DNA of 64,000 nt from Streptomyces sp. GS7 (GTDB taxonomy: Bacteria; Actinomycetota; Actinomycetes; Streptomycetales; Streptomycetaceae), in contig NZ_CP047146.1 of NCBI RefSeq assembly GCF_009834125.1, positions 5,387,501-5,451,500 on the forward strand, in the 5' to 3' direction. The notes beneath the pieces were generated by a model that was given only the letters and a program-made list of their open reading frames with translations, had not been told where the DNA came from and ran no database searches. Made by a program: the position numbers and the translations under genes. Positions 40,335-49,314 of this stretch are shown here, piece by piece. Position 1 is the first letter of the stretch; each line of letters opens with the position of its first letter.

Positions 40335-40889
40335 CTACCTCAGCAGCCAGTCCCGGGTCAGCTTCAGCACCTCCTCGCGGCTTCGTGCACCGTGGTCGGC
40401 GGCGACGAAGTGGCTGCCGATGCGCAGGGTGAAGGCGAGCATGCTGCGGACCTCCACCTCGTCGCCCGAGCAGAAGCAGCCGAACAGTGAACGCAGGTAG
40501 TCCATCCGCCGGTTGTCGACGCGCCGGAGGCGTTCCGCGACGGCCTCGTCGCGCCGGGCCCAGTCCCGGATGGAGAGGGAGACGGCGGTGGCCCGCCCCG
40601 GTTCCTCGGTGAACAGGGCGAGCGTCAGCAGTCGTTCCAGTTTGGCCCGGGCGTCTCCCCCGTCGCGCTCGACCTCCTCGATGACCCCTTCGGTGGTGTC
40701 GCGCTCCCAGGTGTCGAGCATCTCGGTGAGCAGCGCCTCCCGGTTTCCGAAGTACCCGTAGAAGCCGCCCTTGCTGACGCCGAGGACCTGCGCCAGCGAT
40801 TCGATCCGGACGGCGTCCGGACCTCCGGTGGAGAGCGCCCGCAGCCCCTCCTCGATCCACTTGCCGCGAGGCGTCCGGGTCGCACCCAT
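40335..40889 (-). CDS. TetR-family repressor
   Basis: The product has 184 residues from ATG 40889 with GAGAGGAG upstream. The helix-turn-helix is clear (IESLAQVLGVSKGGFYGYFGNREALL). The ligand domain (residues 60-184) has RDWARRDEAVAERLRRVDNRR. It is divergent from a DUF2867 gene across 97 bp holding two copies of a TATACGG/CCGTATA operator, so the repressor very probably controls both genes. Its own -10 box (TATAGT, 40923-40918) is inside the first operator. Confidence 0.92.
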   Translation of the reverse strand: MGATRTPRGKWIEEGLRALSTGGPDAVRIESLAQVLGVSKGGFYGYFGNREALLTEMLDTWERDTTEGVIEEVERDGGDARAKLERLLTLALFTEEPGRATAVSLSIRDWARRDEAVAERLRRVDNRRMDYLRSLFGCFCSGDEVEVRSMLAFTLRIGSHFVAADHGARSREEVLKLTRDWLLR

Positions 40890-40920
40890 GGTGTGTGTCT
40901 CCTCTCACGTCACCGCCGAC

Positions 40921-40971
40921 TATACGGTGCCGTATAGGCAGCCCTAGCCTTGATCTGTACGCCACCGTATA
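40921..40971. promoter_or_regulatory. Two TetR operators in divergent region
   Basis: TATACGG-TG-CCGTATA (40921-40936) is a perfect 16-bp palindrome. A second site, TGTACGCCACCGTATA (40956-40971), matches it at 12 of 16 positions. The centres are 35 bp apart. TATAGA within the second site may be the -10 box of the DUF2867 gene. Confidence 0.85.
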
Positions 40972-40986
40972 GACAGGGGCCGTTCC

Positions 40987-41583
40987 ATGAGACTTCCCAC
41001 CCGCGCGCACACCTCTCGTCCCTGGCGGATCCATGAGATCGCCGGCGACTTCCACCTGGAGGACGTGTGGGCGCTGCCGACACCGGGCGGCCCCGACGAC
41101 CTGGCCCGACTGGCGGACCAATTCACCCACGACGGCGTGGAGTTCACCTCCGCTCCGATACCGCGGCTGCTCTTCGCGGTCCGCTGGAAGCTCGGGAAGG
41201 TGCTCGGCTGGGACACACCCGGCGCGGGCGTCGGCACCCGGGTCCGTTCGCTGCGCGACCGGTTACCGGCGGACCTCCGCCAAGGCCCGCGGGGCCCCGA
41301 ACGCCCCGGCGCCCCCTTCACCTCCGTCTACCTGACGCACGACGAGTGGGCTGCCGAGATCGCCAACCGGACCATGCACGGCATCGTGCACATCGGCTGG
41401 GTCCCTGACGGGGCGGGCGGGTACCGCGGCCAGATGGCCGTCCTGGTGAAGCCGAACGGGCCGCTCGGCGCGCTGTACATGGCGGGCATCAAGCCCTTCC
41501 GGCACCTGGGGGTGTACCCGGCGATACTGCGGGAGATCGGCCGCAAGTGGCAGGCGGGCGCGGGCGATCGGAGCGCCGGCTGA
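40987..41583 (+). CDS. DUF2867 protein under TetR control
   Basis: The product has 198 residues from ATG 40987. It begins with RIHEIAGDFHLEDVWALPTPGG, typical of DUF2867 (SRPBCC-like), and continues with DEWAAEIANRTMHGIVHIGWVP and a GQMAVLVKPNGPLG strand. DUF2867 may form a lipid- or ligand-binding pocket, often fused to SDR proteins. Here it is stand-alone. It is directly downstream of the TetR operators, so it is probably induced by the repressor's ligand. It ends at a strong terminator. Confidence 0.88.
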   Translation: MRLPTRAHTSRPWRIHEIAGDFHLEDVWALPTPGGPDDLARLADQFTHDGVEFTSAPIPRLLFAVRWKLGKVLGWDTPGAGVGTRVRSLRDRLPADLRQGPRGPERPGAPFTSVYLTHDEWAAEIANRTMHGIVHIGWVPDGAGGYRGQMAVLVKPNGPLGALYMAGIKPFRHLGVYPAILREIGRKWQAGAGDRSAG

Positions 41584-41602
41584 GCCTCGCCCGGCACGAC
41601 GT

Positions 41603-41640
41603 GATCCCCGGGCAGGCCGGTCGTGGCCTGCCCGGGGATC
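41603..41640. terminator. 16-bp bidirectional terminator
   Basis: GATCCCCGGGCAGGCC (41603-41618) pairs perfectly with GGCCTGCCCGGGGATC (41625-41640) around a 6-base loop, between the convergent DUF2867 and collagenase genes. It is the longest perfect hairpin I found in the window. Confidence 0.9.
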
Positions 41641-41659
41641 CCGGTTCCCCGCTGGGGTG

Positions 41660-43612
41660 TCAGTGCGCCTTGCAGCCGCCGGACGCGCAGGCGTCGAGCC
41701 AGGAGGTGAAGTCGGCGTCGTAGCGGTCGCCGATCTGCGAGTTGTAGACGGCGTAGCCGCCCGCGTAGTCGCCCGCCCGGAACTTCGCGAGCATGGCCTG
41801 GATGTCGTCGGGGTGTTTCTCGGCCATGTACCGCACGGCGAGATAGCCCCAGGGGTAGGTGCGGGTCACATCGCTGTTGGCGTAGGTGCTCTGCCACAGC
41901 GTGCTCAGCGCGTAGGTGTGCTTACCGGCCTCGGAGACCGCCTCGGTGTCGGTGACACCGCGGTAGCTGTAGGAGACGTACTCGGCCAGGCCCTCGATCC
42001 ACCAGACGTCCGGGACGGTGGTCTCCTGGCTGAAGTCGCCCTTCATGTCGAAGCGGCCGTCGAGGTAGTGCGTGTACTCGTGGTTGAGGTTCCAGATCCG
42101 GGCCGGGAAGCCGTCGTCGGAGCCCTTCTGGTACATGATGGACTGAACCTTGTTGTCGGGCTTGGTCGGGTCGCCGGTGATGGTGATGCCACCGTTGTTG
42201 GTGTCGACCCCGAATATCGGTCCCGCGTAGGTCTTGTAGTCGGTGGGGCTGGCGAAGACGATGACCTGGATCTTGTCCTCGTACTGGCCCGGTATCGAGC
42301 CGCTGTCCTTCACCACACCGTGGAAGAAGGCGTCCTCCTTCTGGAGGCTGGCACAGGCGGCGTCGAGGTCCTGTGGGGTCAGCGCCTGCGCCAGGATCGT
42401 GCGCGTCTCATCGCAGGGGTGGGTGGTCGGCAGCGCGGCCTTGGTGAGCTTGTCGGCCAGGTTGCAGGTGTCGAAGTAGGAGCAGTTGGCCTTGTCGTAG
42501 GAGTCGGCCATGTTGGCTACGCCGACCCACAGCGCGGCGGTCCGGCCGGTGATCTGCGACTTGCCCAGCAGGTCCTTCATCAGGGGCCGCACCTTGTCCT
42601 GGAGCGCCCCGGCGTGCTGGACGAAGCGGCCCATCTCGGTGCCGGCGTTGGAGGTCAGGAAGGCGTTGTCGGTGCCCAGCAGATCGAGGTGCTTCTCGGC
42701 GAAGGTGTCCAGGGTGTCGATGATGCTGGGGTCGCTGGTGACCGCCTTCACGAAGGCGTCGTTCTGGTGGCCGCGGAACAGCGGTGTGTAGACGTTGTTG
42801 ACCGCGTTCACCATGGCGGGGAAGGCGTCGTACGAGCTGTTGTAGGCGTCCAGGACCTTCTTGTAGGTGCCGAGGTAGCGCCCCTGCTCGTTCGCGCTGT
42901 CGGTGAGGGTGATCGCCTCGCCGACGACGGCGCCGTTCGCGTCGCTGACGTCCATGAAGTGCGCGTTGCCGACGAACGCGTCCAGGGCGCCTTCGATGGC
43001 GGTCGCCAGGTTCTGGCCGTAGTCGCCGACGTCCTTGGAGTCGTTGTACTGGACGTAGTAGCCGGCGCGCAGGAAGAGGACCAGTTGCTGCACGTCGGTG
43101 GAGTCGTCGCCGGGGTAGGTCGCCGAGGCGCTCTTCAGCGCGTCCGCCACGGGGACCATCTGGGATTCCTGGAAGACGTCGTGGGCGTCCTTGCCGGTGA
43201 TGCTGAAGAGCGTGTTGACGCATTCGGTGGTCGACTTCTTGATGAAGTCGACCAGCTCCGCACCGCTGCGGCTGCCGAAGTCGCCCGGTGAGCAGGATGC
43301 CGCACGGGCCTGGTGCGGTGTCTTTCTCGCTTTCCTCGTCTCCCTCATCTGCGGCTGCTGCGGACGCAGTTGGGCCACGCTGTGCGGCCTGCCCTGCACG
43401 TCGGACCGGTCCGAGGCGGTGGTGGCCGGGCCCGTCGGCGGCAGCGGTCGCGCCGGGTCGTGGGGTCGGGCGGCGGACTTGGCGACGGCCGGGCCGGCGG
43501 CGGCCGGTGCACCGGACGCCGCGAGCGTCGGGCCGACCACGAGGCCGACGGTGGTGGCACAGGCCACCAGGCCGATGGTCAGGAATCTGTGTGGGGGGTT
43601 GCGATGGCGCAT
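41660..43612 (-). CDS. Secreted M9 collagenase
   Basis: The product has 650 residues. The ATG at 43612 follows AAGGGAG. Residues 1-40 form a Sec signal peptide (FLTIGLVACATTVGLVV). A Pro/Gln-rich linker to about residue 105 is followed by the M9 N-terminal activator domain (CSPGDFGSRSGAELVDFIKK) and the peptidase domain, with zinc motif HEYTH near residue 510 and the third ligand in WWIEGLAEYVSY about 28 residues on. It ends soon after the catalytic part, without PKD or prepeptidase C domains, so the collagen-binding tail of clostridial enzymes is absent. Role: extracellular protein degradation. Confidence 0.9.
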   Translation of the reverse strand: MRHRNPPHRFLTIGLVACATTVGLVVGPTLAASGAPAAAGPAVAKSAARPHDPARPLPPTGPATTASDRSDVQGRPHSVAQLRPQQPQMRETRKARKTPHQARAASCSPGDFGSRSGAELVDFIKKSTTECVNTLFSITGKDAHDVFQESQMVPVADALKSASATYPGDDSTDVQQLVLFLRAGYYVQYNDSKDVGDYGQNLATAIEGALDAFVGNAHFMDVSDANGAVVGEAITLTDSANEQGRYLGTYKKVLDAYNSSYDAFPAMVNAVNNVYTPLFRGHQNDAFVKAVTSDPSIIDTLDTFAEKHLDLLGTDNAFLTSNAGTEMGRFVQHAGALQDKVRPLMKDLLGKSQITGRTAALWVGVANMADSYDKANCSYFDTCNLADKLTKAALPTTHPCDETRTILAQALTPQDLDAACASLQKEDAFFHGVVKDSGSIPGQYEDKIQVIVFASPTDYKTYAGPIFGVDTNNGGITITGDPTKPDNKVQSIMYQKGSDDGFPARIWNLNHEYTHYLDGRFDMKGDFSQETTVPDVWWIEGLAEYVSYSYRGVTDTEAVSEAGKHTYALSTLWQSTYANSDVTRTYPWGYLAVRYMAEKHPDDIQAMLAKFRAGDYAGGYAVYNSQIGDRYDADFTSWLDACASGGCKAH

Positions 43613-43805
43613 TGCGGCTCCCTTGGTGAATTCATGCGCCTTGTGGGGGTCGGCAAGTGCCTTGTAGGGATCGGCAGATGCCTGAAGGACTGTGCCACTC
43701 CCGCCGACCGCGGACCATGGGCTGAGGGACAGCACCGTCGGCGTCCCCGCCACAACATCCGGCGCACCCGGCCCGCCCGCGCACCGACCGCGCAACGCTC
43801 GACCG

Positions 43806-44801
43806 TCAGACCGGCACCGATCCGCCTGCCGGTGCGCCCGGCCCGCCGTCCGCCCCGTACGTCCTCGCCGCCCACGCCTGCAAGTGCGGTGAATGGGCGC
43901 TCAGTACGCGGTAGGACGCGGCGGCGGAGCGGAACAGCGTCTCCGCGATCTCCTCGGTCACGCTGTCCCGCCGCCACAGCAGCAGATAGCGGCACCACAG
44001 CGGTGTGCCGGTCAGCGGTTTGACGAGCACTCCGGAAATCGGGCGGATCGTCGCCTGGACGACGGAGACGCCGAGCCCGTCGGCGATCATGTTCTGGAGC
44101 TGCAGCTGGTCGCCGAGGAATTCGTGGACCGCCGCCGGGGTGAACCCGGCCGCCGCGCACGCCCCGTAGAACACTCCCGGCCAGCCGGCCCCGTCGTCCG
44201 GGGTCAGGAACCAGGCGTCGTCGGCCAGGTCGGCGAGCGCGACCTCCATGCGGTGCTTCACCCGGTGGTGCGCGGGGACGGCGACGAACGACGGCTCGAC
44301 GACGATCCCGCGGTGCGCCATGGCGGGGGAGAGCGGCAGTTCCAGGCCGGGGTAGTCCACGGCGATCGCGGCGTCCAACTCGCCTTTCTCCAGGCGCTCC
44401 ACGATCTCCGAGGAGGCGTAGACGCTGCTGACGGTCAGTCCCAGATCCGGCAGCCGGCTGCGGACCCGGACGACCATGCCGGACAGCACCGGCGAGTTGG
44501 TCGCGGCCAGGCGGAGGACCTGGCGTGCCCCTGCGGCCCGGCCGCCCGGCCGCCGCCCGATGGCGTCCGCGCGGTCGAGCACCTCGCGCGCCTGGGCCAG
44601 CACCTCGGCGCCGAACCGGGTCGGTTCCACGCCCGACGCATGGCGCTCGAACAGCGGCTCGCCGAAGTGCCCCTCGATCCGCTGGAGTTGGGTGCTCATC
44701 GCCTGCTGCGAGTATCTGAGCAGCCGCGCGGCCCCGCCCAGGCTCCCGGCGTCGGCGATCGCGCACAGGGCTCGCAGGTGCCGCAGCTCCAGCTCCATCA
44801 T
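43806..44801 (-). CDS. LysR-family transcriptional regulator
   Basis: The product has 331 residues from ATG 44801 (GGAGGG upstream; ATG 44798 also possible). It has the winged helix LRHLRALCAIADAGSLGGAARLL and YSQQAMSTQLQRIE, and an effector domain from residue 95 (RLAATNSPVLSGMVVRVRSRL). The helix-turn-helix with QQAMS is like regulators of exporter or redox genes. It follows the homoserine dehydrogenase-like gene after 135 bp and has its own promoter (44860-44888). No divergent partner exists, so its target is unknown; the MFS-homoserine dehydrogenase operon is a candidate. Confidence 0.87.
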   Translation of the reverse strand: MMELELRHLRALCAIADAGSLGGAARLLRYSQQAMSTQLQRIEGHFGEPLFERHASGVEPTRFGAEVLAQAREVLDRADAIGRRPGGRAAGARQVLRLAATNSPVLSGMVVRVRSRLPDLGLTVSSVYASSEIVERLEKGELDAAIAVDYPGLELPLSPAMAHRGIVVEPSFVAVPAHHRVKHRMEVALADLADDAWFLTPDDGAGWPGVFYGACAAAGFTPAAVHEFLGDQLQLQNMIADGLGVSVVQATIRPISGVLVKPLTGTPLWCRYLLLWRRDSVTEEIAETLFRSAAASYRVLSAHSPHLQAWAARTYGADGGPGAPAGGSVPV

Positions 44802-44859
44802 CCGCTTCCCTCCGCGTCCTCCGCCGATGGTCGTCCCGGCCCCGGGCCGAACGCACCTC

Positions 44860-44888
44860 AGTACAATCGCACGGGTGTTTCGCCGCAA
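44860..44888 (-). promoter_or_regulatory. Promoter of LysR gene
   Basis: Minus-strand TTGCGG (44888-44883), a 17-bp spacer and TGTACT (44865-44860). It gives a leader of about 50 bases with a normal ribosome-binding site. Confidence 0.5.
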
Positions 44889-44936
44889 GATTGCCATTGC
44901 CGCGGGCAGCCGGACCGGGCCGCGGGCCGCGGCGGA

Positions 44937-45965
44937 TCAGCCGAAGCCGAAGCGCCCGGCCGTCGCGACGGCGAGGGTGTCCTTGAGCAGGGCGAGCGCC
45001 GCGCCGAGGGGGCTTGAGCGGCCACCGCTCACGGTGATGTCACCGGCGTCCGGGCAGCCGTACACCACGGCCTTCTCCGGGCCGGTCAGCGCGTGCAGGG
45101 GATCGCCGGGGGCGGTCTCGTCCAGCCGTACGCGGACCAGGAGCGGCTGGTCCGCCCGTGCGCCCGCCACGGCCCGCAGCCGGTGCCCCCGGGCCGCCGC
45201 GGCCCGGGCCGCCTGCGTGGTGTGCCGGTCGACCGGTTCCGTCCGGGTCCGGACGTCCGAGGGGTCCCACCCCCACATCAGGGCCGCCAGCAACCGCACC
45301 TTCGTGGCCGCGTCGTCACCCGACAGGTCGGCCGAGGGGTCGGCCTCCGCGATGCCCCGCCGCTGCGCCTCGCCGACCGCGGCGGCCAAGGAGCCCCCGG
45401 CCGCCAGGCGGTCCAGTACGAACGTGGCGGTCCCGTTGGGGCAGGCCCGGATCGAGCGGCAGCCGAGACCGCGCACCCCGGTTCTCGCCAGGTCCCCGGC
45501 CGGCAGCGCGGCTCCGGTGGCCCCGGAAATCCTGATCAGGCTGCCGCCGGCCTGCGCGGCGTCGCCGAGCGCGTGCCAGTGGCTGAGCAGGTGGCTCTTG
45601 GTCGCGGTGACCACATGCACCCCCCGGCGCAGCGCCATGACGGCCTCGTCCGCGGCCTGCTGACGTACCTGCGGCGAGGAGGGCAGCGCCTGCACCAGCA
45701 CGCGGGCGCCGGTCTCGTCCAGCGTCCGTTCCAGCGGTGCGGGCGGCCCCCAGGCCGGTCGCGGCGGCAGCGGCCCCTCCTCGCGGGGCAGGCACTGGGC
45801 GGTGCCGACGCGGACGGCTCCCAGCCGCAGCCGGACTCCGTGGTCGCGGGCGATCTCGTCGCCCCGGGTGCGCAGTTGCCCGGCGAAGGCCCGGCCGACG
45901 GGGCCGTAGCCCGACAGCACCACGGTGACGTCATCCGGTGAACGGGGCGCGGTGGCGGGTGTCAT
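44937..45965 (-). CDS. Homoserine dehydrogenase-like protein
   Basis: The product has 342 residues from ATG 45965. N-terminal nucleotide-binding motif VVLSGYGPVGRAFAGQL, then TATKSHLLSHWHAL and the homoserine dehydrogenase core RISGATGAALPAGDLA with GIAEADPSADLSGDDAATK, where Asp and Lys are catalytic. It ends without the ACT domain of housekeeping Hom. The gene starts 29 bp after an MFS exporter, so the pair is likely an operon. A second, specialised homoserine dehydrogenase with an exporter suggests an aspartate-derived special metabolite or homoserine detoxification. It is not clear whether NAD or NADP is used. Confidence 0.85.
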   Translation of the reverse strand: MTPATAPRSPDDVTVVLSGYGPVGRAFAGQLRTRGDEIARDHGVRLRLGAVRVGTAQCLPREEGPLPPRPAWGPPAPLERTLDETGARVLVQALPSSPQVRQQAADEAVMALRRGVHVVTATKSHLLSHWHALGDAAQAGGSLIRISGATGAALPAGDLARTGVRGLGCRSIRACPNGTATFVLDRLAAGGSLAAAVGEAQRRGIAEADPSADLSGDDAATKVRLLAALMWGWDPSDVRTRTEPVDRHTTQAARAAAARGHRLRAVAGARADQPLLVRVRLDETAPGDPLHALTGPEKAVVYGCPDAGDITVSGGRSSPLGAALALLKDTLAVATAGRFGFG

Positions 45966-45994
45966 GACGCTATGTCTCCTGACGCGGCAAGGCA

Positions 45995-47344
45995 CTACCG
46001 GGTGGCGGACTCGTACGGCGCGGTGGGCGCACGACGCGGCTCCACCGATCCGGACGGGGCCGGGTCGGGCGGTGCGAGGGTACGGAGCCGCCGGGCGCAC
46101 GCGCTCCACTGCCAGACCGACACCGCGGCGGTGACCGCCCCCAGGGCCAGCCACCCGGCCGGTCCGGCGGCCAGCACCGCGCCCGTCAGCAGCGGAGGCC
46201 CGGCGGACTTCTGGATGGACTGCGCCATGCCGGCCACCCCGAGATACCCGGCGCGCGCGTCCGCCGGGGCGAGCAGCACCGCCAGTTCCCAGGAACTCAC
46301 CGAACGCATCAGCTCCGCCAGCGTGACCAGAAGGGCCGCGGTCAGCAGTGCCGCCGTCGCCCATCCGGTCCCGCCCTGGGCGGACACCGCCACGACCACG
46401 CAGGACGCGCCCAGCAACGCCCCGTACAGCAGTACCGCACGCGCGGCCCGGCGCGGCCCCTCGGCGCGCGCCGACACCCGCATCTGGAGCACCACGACCA
46501 GCACCGTGTTGACGATGAGGAAGGCCGGGGCCAGGGCGTGCGGCGCCGAGGTGCGGGTGATCAGCCACAGCGGCAGGCCGACGCCGAGGACCGTGTCGTC
46601 GATGTTCATCACGATGTCGCGCAGCACGAACCCGAGGTATCCGACATCCCGCCAGGGGCTCGCGGGCCGGGTCGGCGCAGCCTCGCTCCCGTTTCCGGAC
46701 CGGGTCAACTCGGCCGCGCGGTCGCGCGGTTCGCCGGTACGCCACACGAGGGCCGCGGCGACGACGAACGACAGCGCGTCGCCCAGGATGAGGGCGGCGT
46801 ACGCGGTGTGGGTGCCCACGGCGACGCCGATGGCCGCGATGCCGGTACCGAAGGCGTAGCCCGCGTTGGCCGCGCTGCGCGACAGCGCCTGGTAGGCGAC
46901 CCGCCGCTCCCCCGCGGTCCGGGTGGCGAACAGCATCTCCAGCGTCTTGGCGGCCCGGTCGCCCAGGTAGGTCGCGGCCACGACGGGGAGCAGCGCGCCG
47001 AACCCGGTGCACAGCAGCATCAGCCCGAGGGTCACCAGGCGCAGCAGGTGGCAGCCGATCAGCAGCCCGCGCACCGGAAGCCGGCCGGCGAGCCAACCGG
47101 CCAGTGGGGAGCCGCAGATGCCCGCGACTCCGGCCACGCCCAGGAGCACACCCACCTGTTGGGCGCTCAGGTGGGTGACGAACGTGAAGTACAGCACGGA
47201 CGCCGAGGTCCACAGCCCGGATCCGGTCCGGTCGAGGCAGAGCGCGAGCAGCATGATCCGGGCGTTCCGGCCGCCGGGAGGCCGCCGTAACTGGGCGAAC
47301 AGGCCCTGCCCCGCCGCCTGTTCGCCCTTCCTGCCCCACCCCAT
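45995..47344 (-). CDS. 12-TM MFS transporter
   Basis: The product has 449 residues from ATG 47344 with GAGGGG upstream. Twelve hydrophobic helices with a short central loop (residues 200-225) rich in Arg and Glu. GSPLAGWLAGRLPVRG between helices 2 and 3 is a motif A variant and GDRAAKTLEMLFATRTAGERR a conserved loop. It resembles enterobactin-type/other small-molecule exporters. It is the first gene of an operon with the homoserine dehydrogenase-like gene. A 25-bp palindrome at 47418-47442 in its leader region points to repression by a MarR- or TetR-type protein not encoded nearby. Confidence 0.88.
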   Translation of the reverse strand: MGWGRKGEQAAGQGLFAQLRRPPGGRNARIMLLALCLDRTGSGLWTSASVLYFTFVTHLSAQQVGVLLGVAGVAGICGSPLAGWLAGRLPVRGLLIGCHLLRLVTLGLMLLCTGFGALLPVVAATYLGDRAAKTLEMLFATRTAGERRVAYQALSRSAANAGYAFGTGIAAIGVAVGTHTAYAALILGDALSFVVAAALVWRTGEPRDRAAELTRSGNGSEAAPTRPASPWRDVGYLGFVLRDIVMNIDDTVLGVGLPLWLITRTSAPHALAPAFLIVNTVLVVVLQMRVSARAEGPRRAARAVLLYGALLGASCVVVAVSAQGGTGWATAALLTAALLVTLAELMRSVSSWELAVLLAPADARAGYLGVAGMAQSIQKSAGPPLLTGAVLAAGPAGWLALGAVTAAVSVWQWSACARRLRTLAPPDPAPSGSVEPRRAPTAPYESATR

Positions 47345-47417
47345 GACGACCCCGCCCCTCTCGTTTCCCGCACCGTGTTCGACGGCCGACAGGGGGAACC
47401 TTGCCGCGAGAATTCGC

Positions 47418-47442
47418 TCGACGTCAAGATACTTGATGTCGA
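47418..47442 (-). promoter_or_regulatory. 25-bp operator palindrome of exporter operon
   Basis: Left arm TCGACGTCAAG (47418-47428), centre ATA, right arm CTTGATGTCGA (47432-47442): 10 of 11 positions pair. The TCAAG/CTTGA core is like MarR-family operators. It lies 74-98 bp upstream of the exporter ATG. Confidence 0.75.
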
Positions 47443-47601
47443 TAGAGTTTCTCCGGTAGCGTCACGGGAGGGGGCGGCACCCAGCGGCGAATTTCCTCAG
47501 GCCAGGTCCATCAGGCGGGCCAGGACACGGCCGCCGGAGGCGTTGAGGCCGTCGTGGTGGGCGCGCCGCGGGTGCCCGGCAGCGGAAACCGTCCATGACG
47601 C

Positions 47602-47633
47602 GGGGGCCGCGCCCCGTTCGGTGCGCGGCCCCC
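47602..47633 (-). terminator. Terminator of phosphodiesterase gene
   Basis: GGGGGCCGCGC (47602-47612) pairs with GCGCGGCCCCC (47623-47633) across a 10-base loop, 26 bases after the stop codon of the secreted phosphodiesterase gene. Confidence 0.85.
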
Positions 47634-47658
47634 GGCACGGTCGCCCGGCGGTGGACGG

Positions 47659-49314
47659 TCAGCGGACCGGCAACACCGCGGTGTGCTCCCGCTGCACGGC
47701 CTGGAGTTGCTGCGGGTCGAGGCCGAGCAGCGCCAGGATCGTGGGCGCGATCTGGGCGGTCCGGACCGGCGCCGCGGTGCGGACGCCGGACGGGGTGGCC
47801 GCGCCGGAGACGACCAGCGGGACGTCGAGGTCGTCGGCGTGGGCGCCGCCGTGCTCGGCGATCTTCTTGGTGCCGCCGGTGTAGACGACGCCGTACTGCG
47901 CGATGCCGAAGACGTCCGGGACCCGGGCGTCCCCGGGCTTGACGCCGAAGTAGCCGGCCGCGGCCCGGCCGGCGTAGACCGTGCTCAGGCCGCTGTGGGT
48001 GAACGCCTTGGGCTTGGTGTTGATGTCGGTGCCGTTGCCGTGCTGCGCCAGCAGGTACTGCTTGGCGAACTCGGTGGCCGCGGCGGAGCGGTCGTTCAGC
48101 CACAGCAGCATGCCGTCGTCGTCCACGGAGTGCGCGACGAGGTCGCCGGCGTCCGGGTGCAGCTTCTTCCAGGCGGCGTTGAGCCCGTCGAGCAGCAGGC
48201 CGTCGTCCACGCGGTTCAGGGCGGCCGGGTCGGTCGGCGACTGGCCGTGCTTGGCGGACAGCACGACGGTGGTGCTGGACTCCAGGTGCCGGTCCTTGAT
48301 CTCCTTGACCAGCGAGGCGACTTCGCCGTTGACGAAGTCCAGGTTCCGGGCCAGCAGCGGGCCGGGCACGTTCTTCGCCGCGTAGCCGCCCTTGAGGCCG
48401 TCGGAAGTCGGCAGCTTCTGGGCGGTGGAGACGGACTGGAAGTTCAGGCCGAAGATCGCCGGGGTGCCGACCTTGTGGGTGCGGCTGTGGTCGTAGCCGT
48501 CGATCTCGTTGAGCACGGCCCGCGTCTTGTAGTGGTCGTACTGCTCGGTGGCCTTGTTGTCGGTGGTCCAGTCGCCACCGGCCCGGTAGCCGGGAGCGGC
48601 ACTGTTGATCTCCGGGGCGAACAGGTCCTGGATCCCGGTGCCGGACGGGCCGTTGAGGATGTCGTAGGCGGCGTGCTTGTCCGACCACGCGGTCCGCAGA
48701 CCGGCCTGGCGGGCTACCTCGAAGACGGAGTTCACCTGCAGGTACGCGTGCGGGTAGACCGGCTTGCAGGTCTTCGGGTCGACCGGGAGCCGGCTCGGGT
48801 CGAGGAGGCTCTGCGGCTGACCGGTCATCTGAAGGATGCTGTCCGGCAGGCCCTTGAGGCCCTGACCCGCGTCGAGGGACGCCTTGTTCCTGTCCAGGTC
48901 CTCGGTGAGGTCCACCTCCACGCCGGGCTTGGCGCCCTGGCAGTGGGTGGTGCCGGCCGGGAGCAGGGCGTGGTCGTAGGTGTCGTCGTAGTAGACGCCG
49001 GTGGTGCCCGGACCGCCGCCGGTGACCTGGGCGGCCATGCCGGGGAAGGAGTCCGAGGGGGTGGTGGTTCTGGCGTGCGTGTACTGCACGCCGCCGTGCA
49101 CGAGACGGGCCAGCGCCGACTGCGGGTGCTGGGTGATGTACCAGGCCAGGTCCGACTGGTGCAGGCCGTCGACGGAGACCAGCAGGACGTGTCGCGCGGC
49201 GGCCTTGCGGTGCGCGGCGGCCTCGTCGGAGGCGGATGCCTGGGCGATGGTCACGCCGGCGAGGGTTCCGGCGGCGCAGAACGCGGCGGCCAGTCGGATG
49301 GAGCGGCGGGTCAC
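47659..49314 (-). CDS. Secreted type I phosphodiesterase/nucleotide pyrophosphatase
   Basis: The product has 551 residues from GTG 49314 with GGGGAG upstream. Residues 1-28 are a signal peptide (RLAAAFCAAGTLAGVTIAQASA). The alkaline-phosphatase superfamily core follows: VLLVSVDGLHQSDLAWY (metal Asp), TTTPSDSFPGMAAQVTGG, where the Thr nucleophile is in TPSDSFP, SAKHGQSP (metal His) and HGGAHADDLDVPLVV near the C-terminus. It should hydrolyse phosphodiesters or nucleotides outside the cell for phosphate supply. No PHO-box-like direct repeat was noticed in the upstream spacer. It is divergent from an SDR gene. Confidence 0.9.
   Translation of the reverse strand: MTRRSIRLAAAFCAAGTLAGVTIAQASASDEAAAHRKAAARHVLLVSVDGLHQSDLAWYITQHPQSALARLVHGGVQYTHARTTTPSDSFPGMAAQVTGGGPGTTGVYYDDTYDHALLPAGTTHCQGAKPGVEVDLTEDLDRNKASLDAGQGLKGLPDSILQMTGQPQSLLDPSRLPVDPKTCKPVYPHAYLQVNSVFEVARQAGLRTAWSDKHAAYDILNGPSGTGIQDLFAPEINSAAPGYRAGGDWTTDNKATEQYDHYKTRAVLNEIDGYDHSRTHKVGTPAIFGLNFQSVSTAQKLPTSDGLKGGYAAKNVPGPLLARNLDFVNGEVASLVKEIKDRHLESSTTVVLSAKHGQSPTDPAALNRVDDGLLLDGLNAAWKKLHPDAGDLVAHSVDDDGMLLWLNDRSAAATEFAKQYLLAQHGNGTDINTKPKAFTHSGLSTVYAGRAAAGYFGVKPGDARVPDVFGIAQYGVVYTGGTKKIAEHGGAHADDLDVPLVVSGAATPSGVRTAAPVRTAQIAPTILALLGLDPQQLQAVQREHTAVLPVR

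Larger units (their letters stand above)
47345..47658. other. Region between exporter start and phosphodiesterase end
   Basis: A 314-bp stretch between two minus-strand genes. It holds the operator palindrome (47418-47442), the exporter promoter, and the terminator of the upstream phosphodiesterase gene (47602-47633). Confidence 0.6.
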
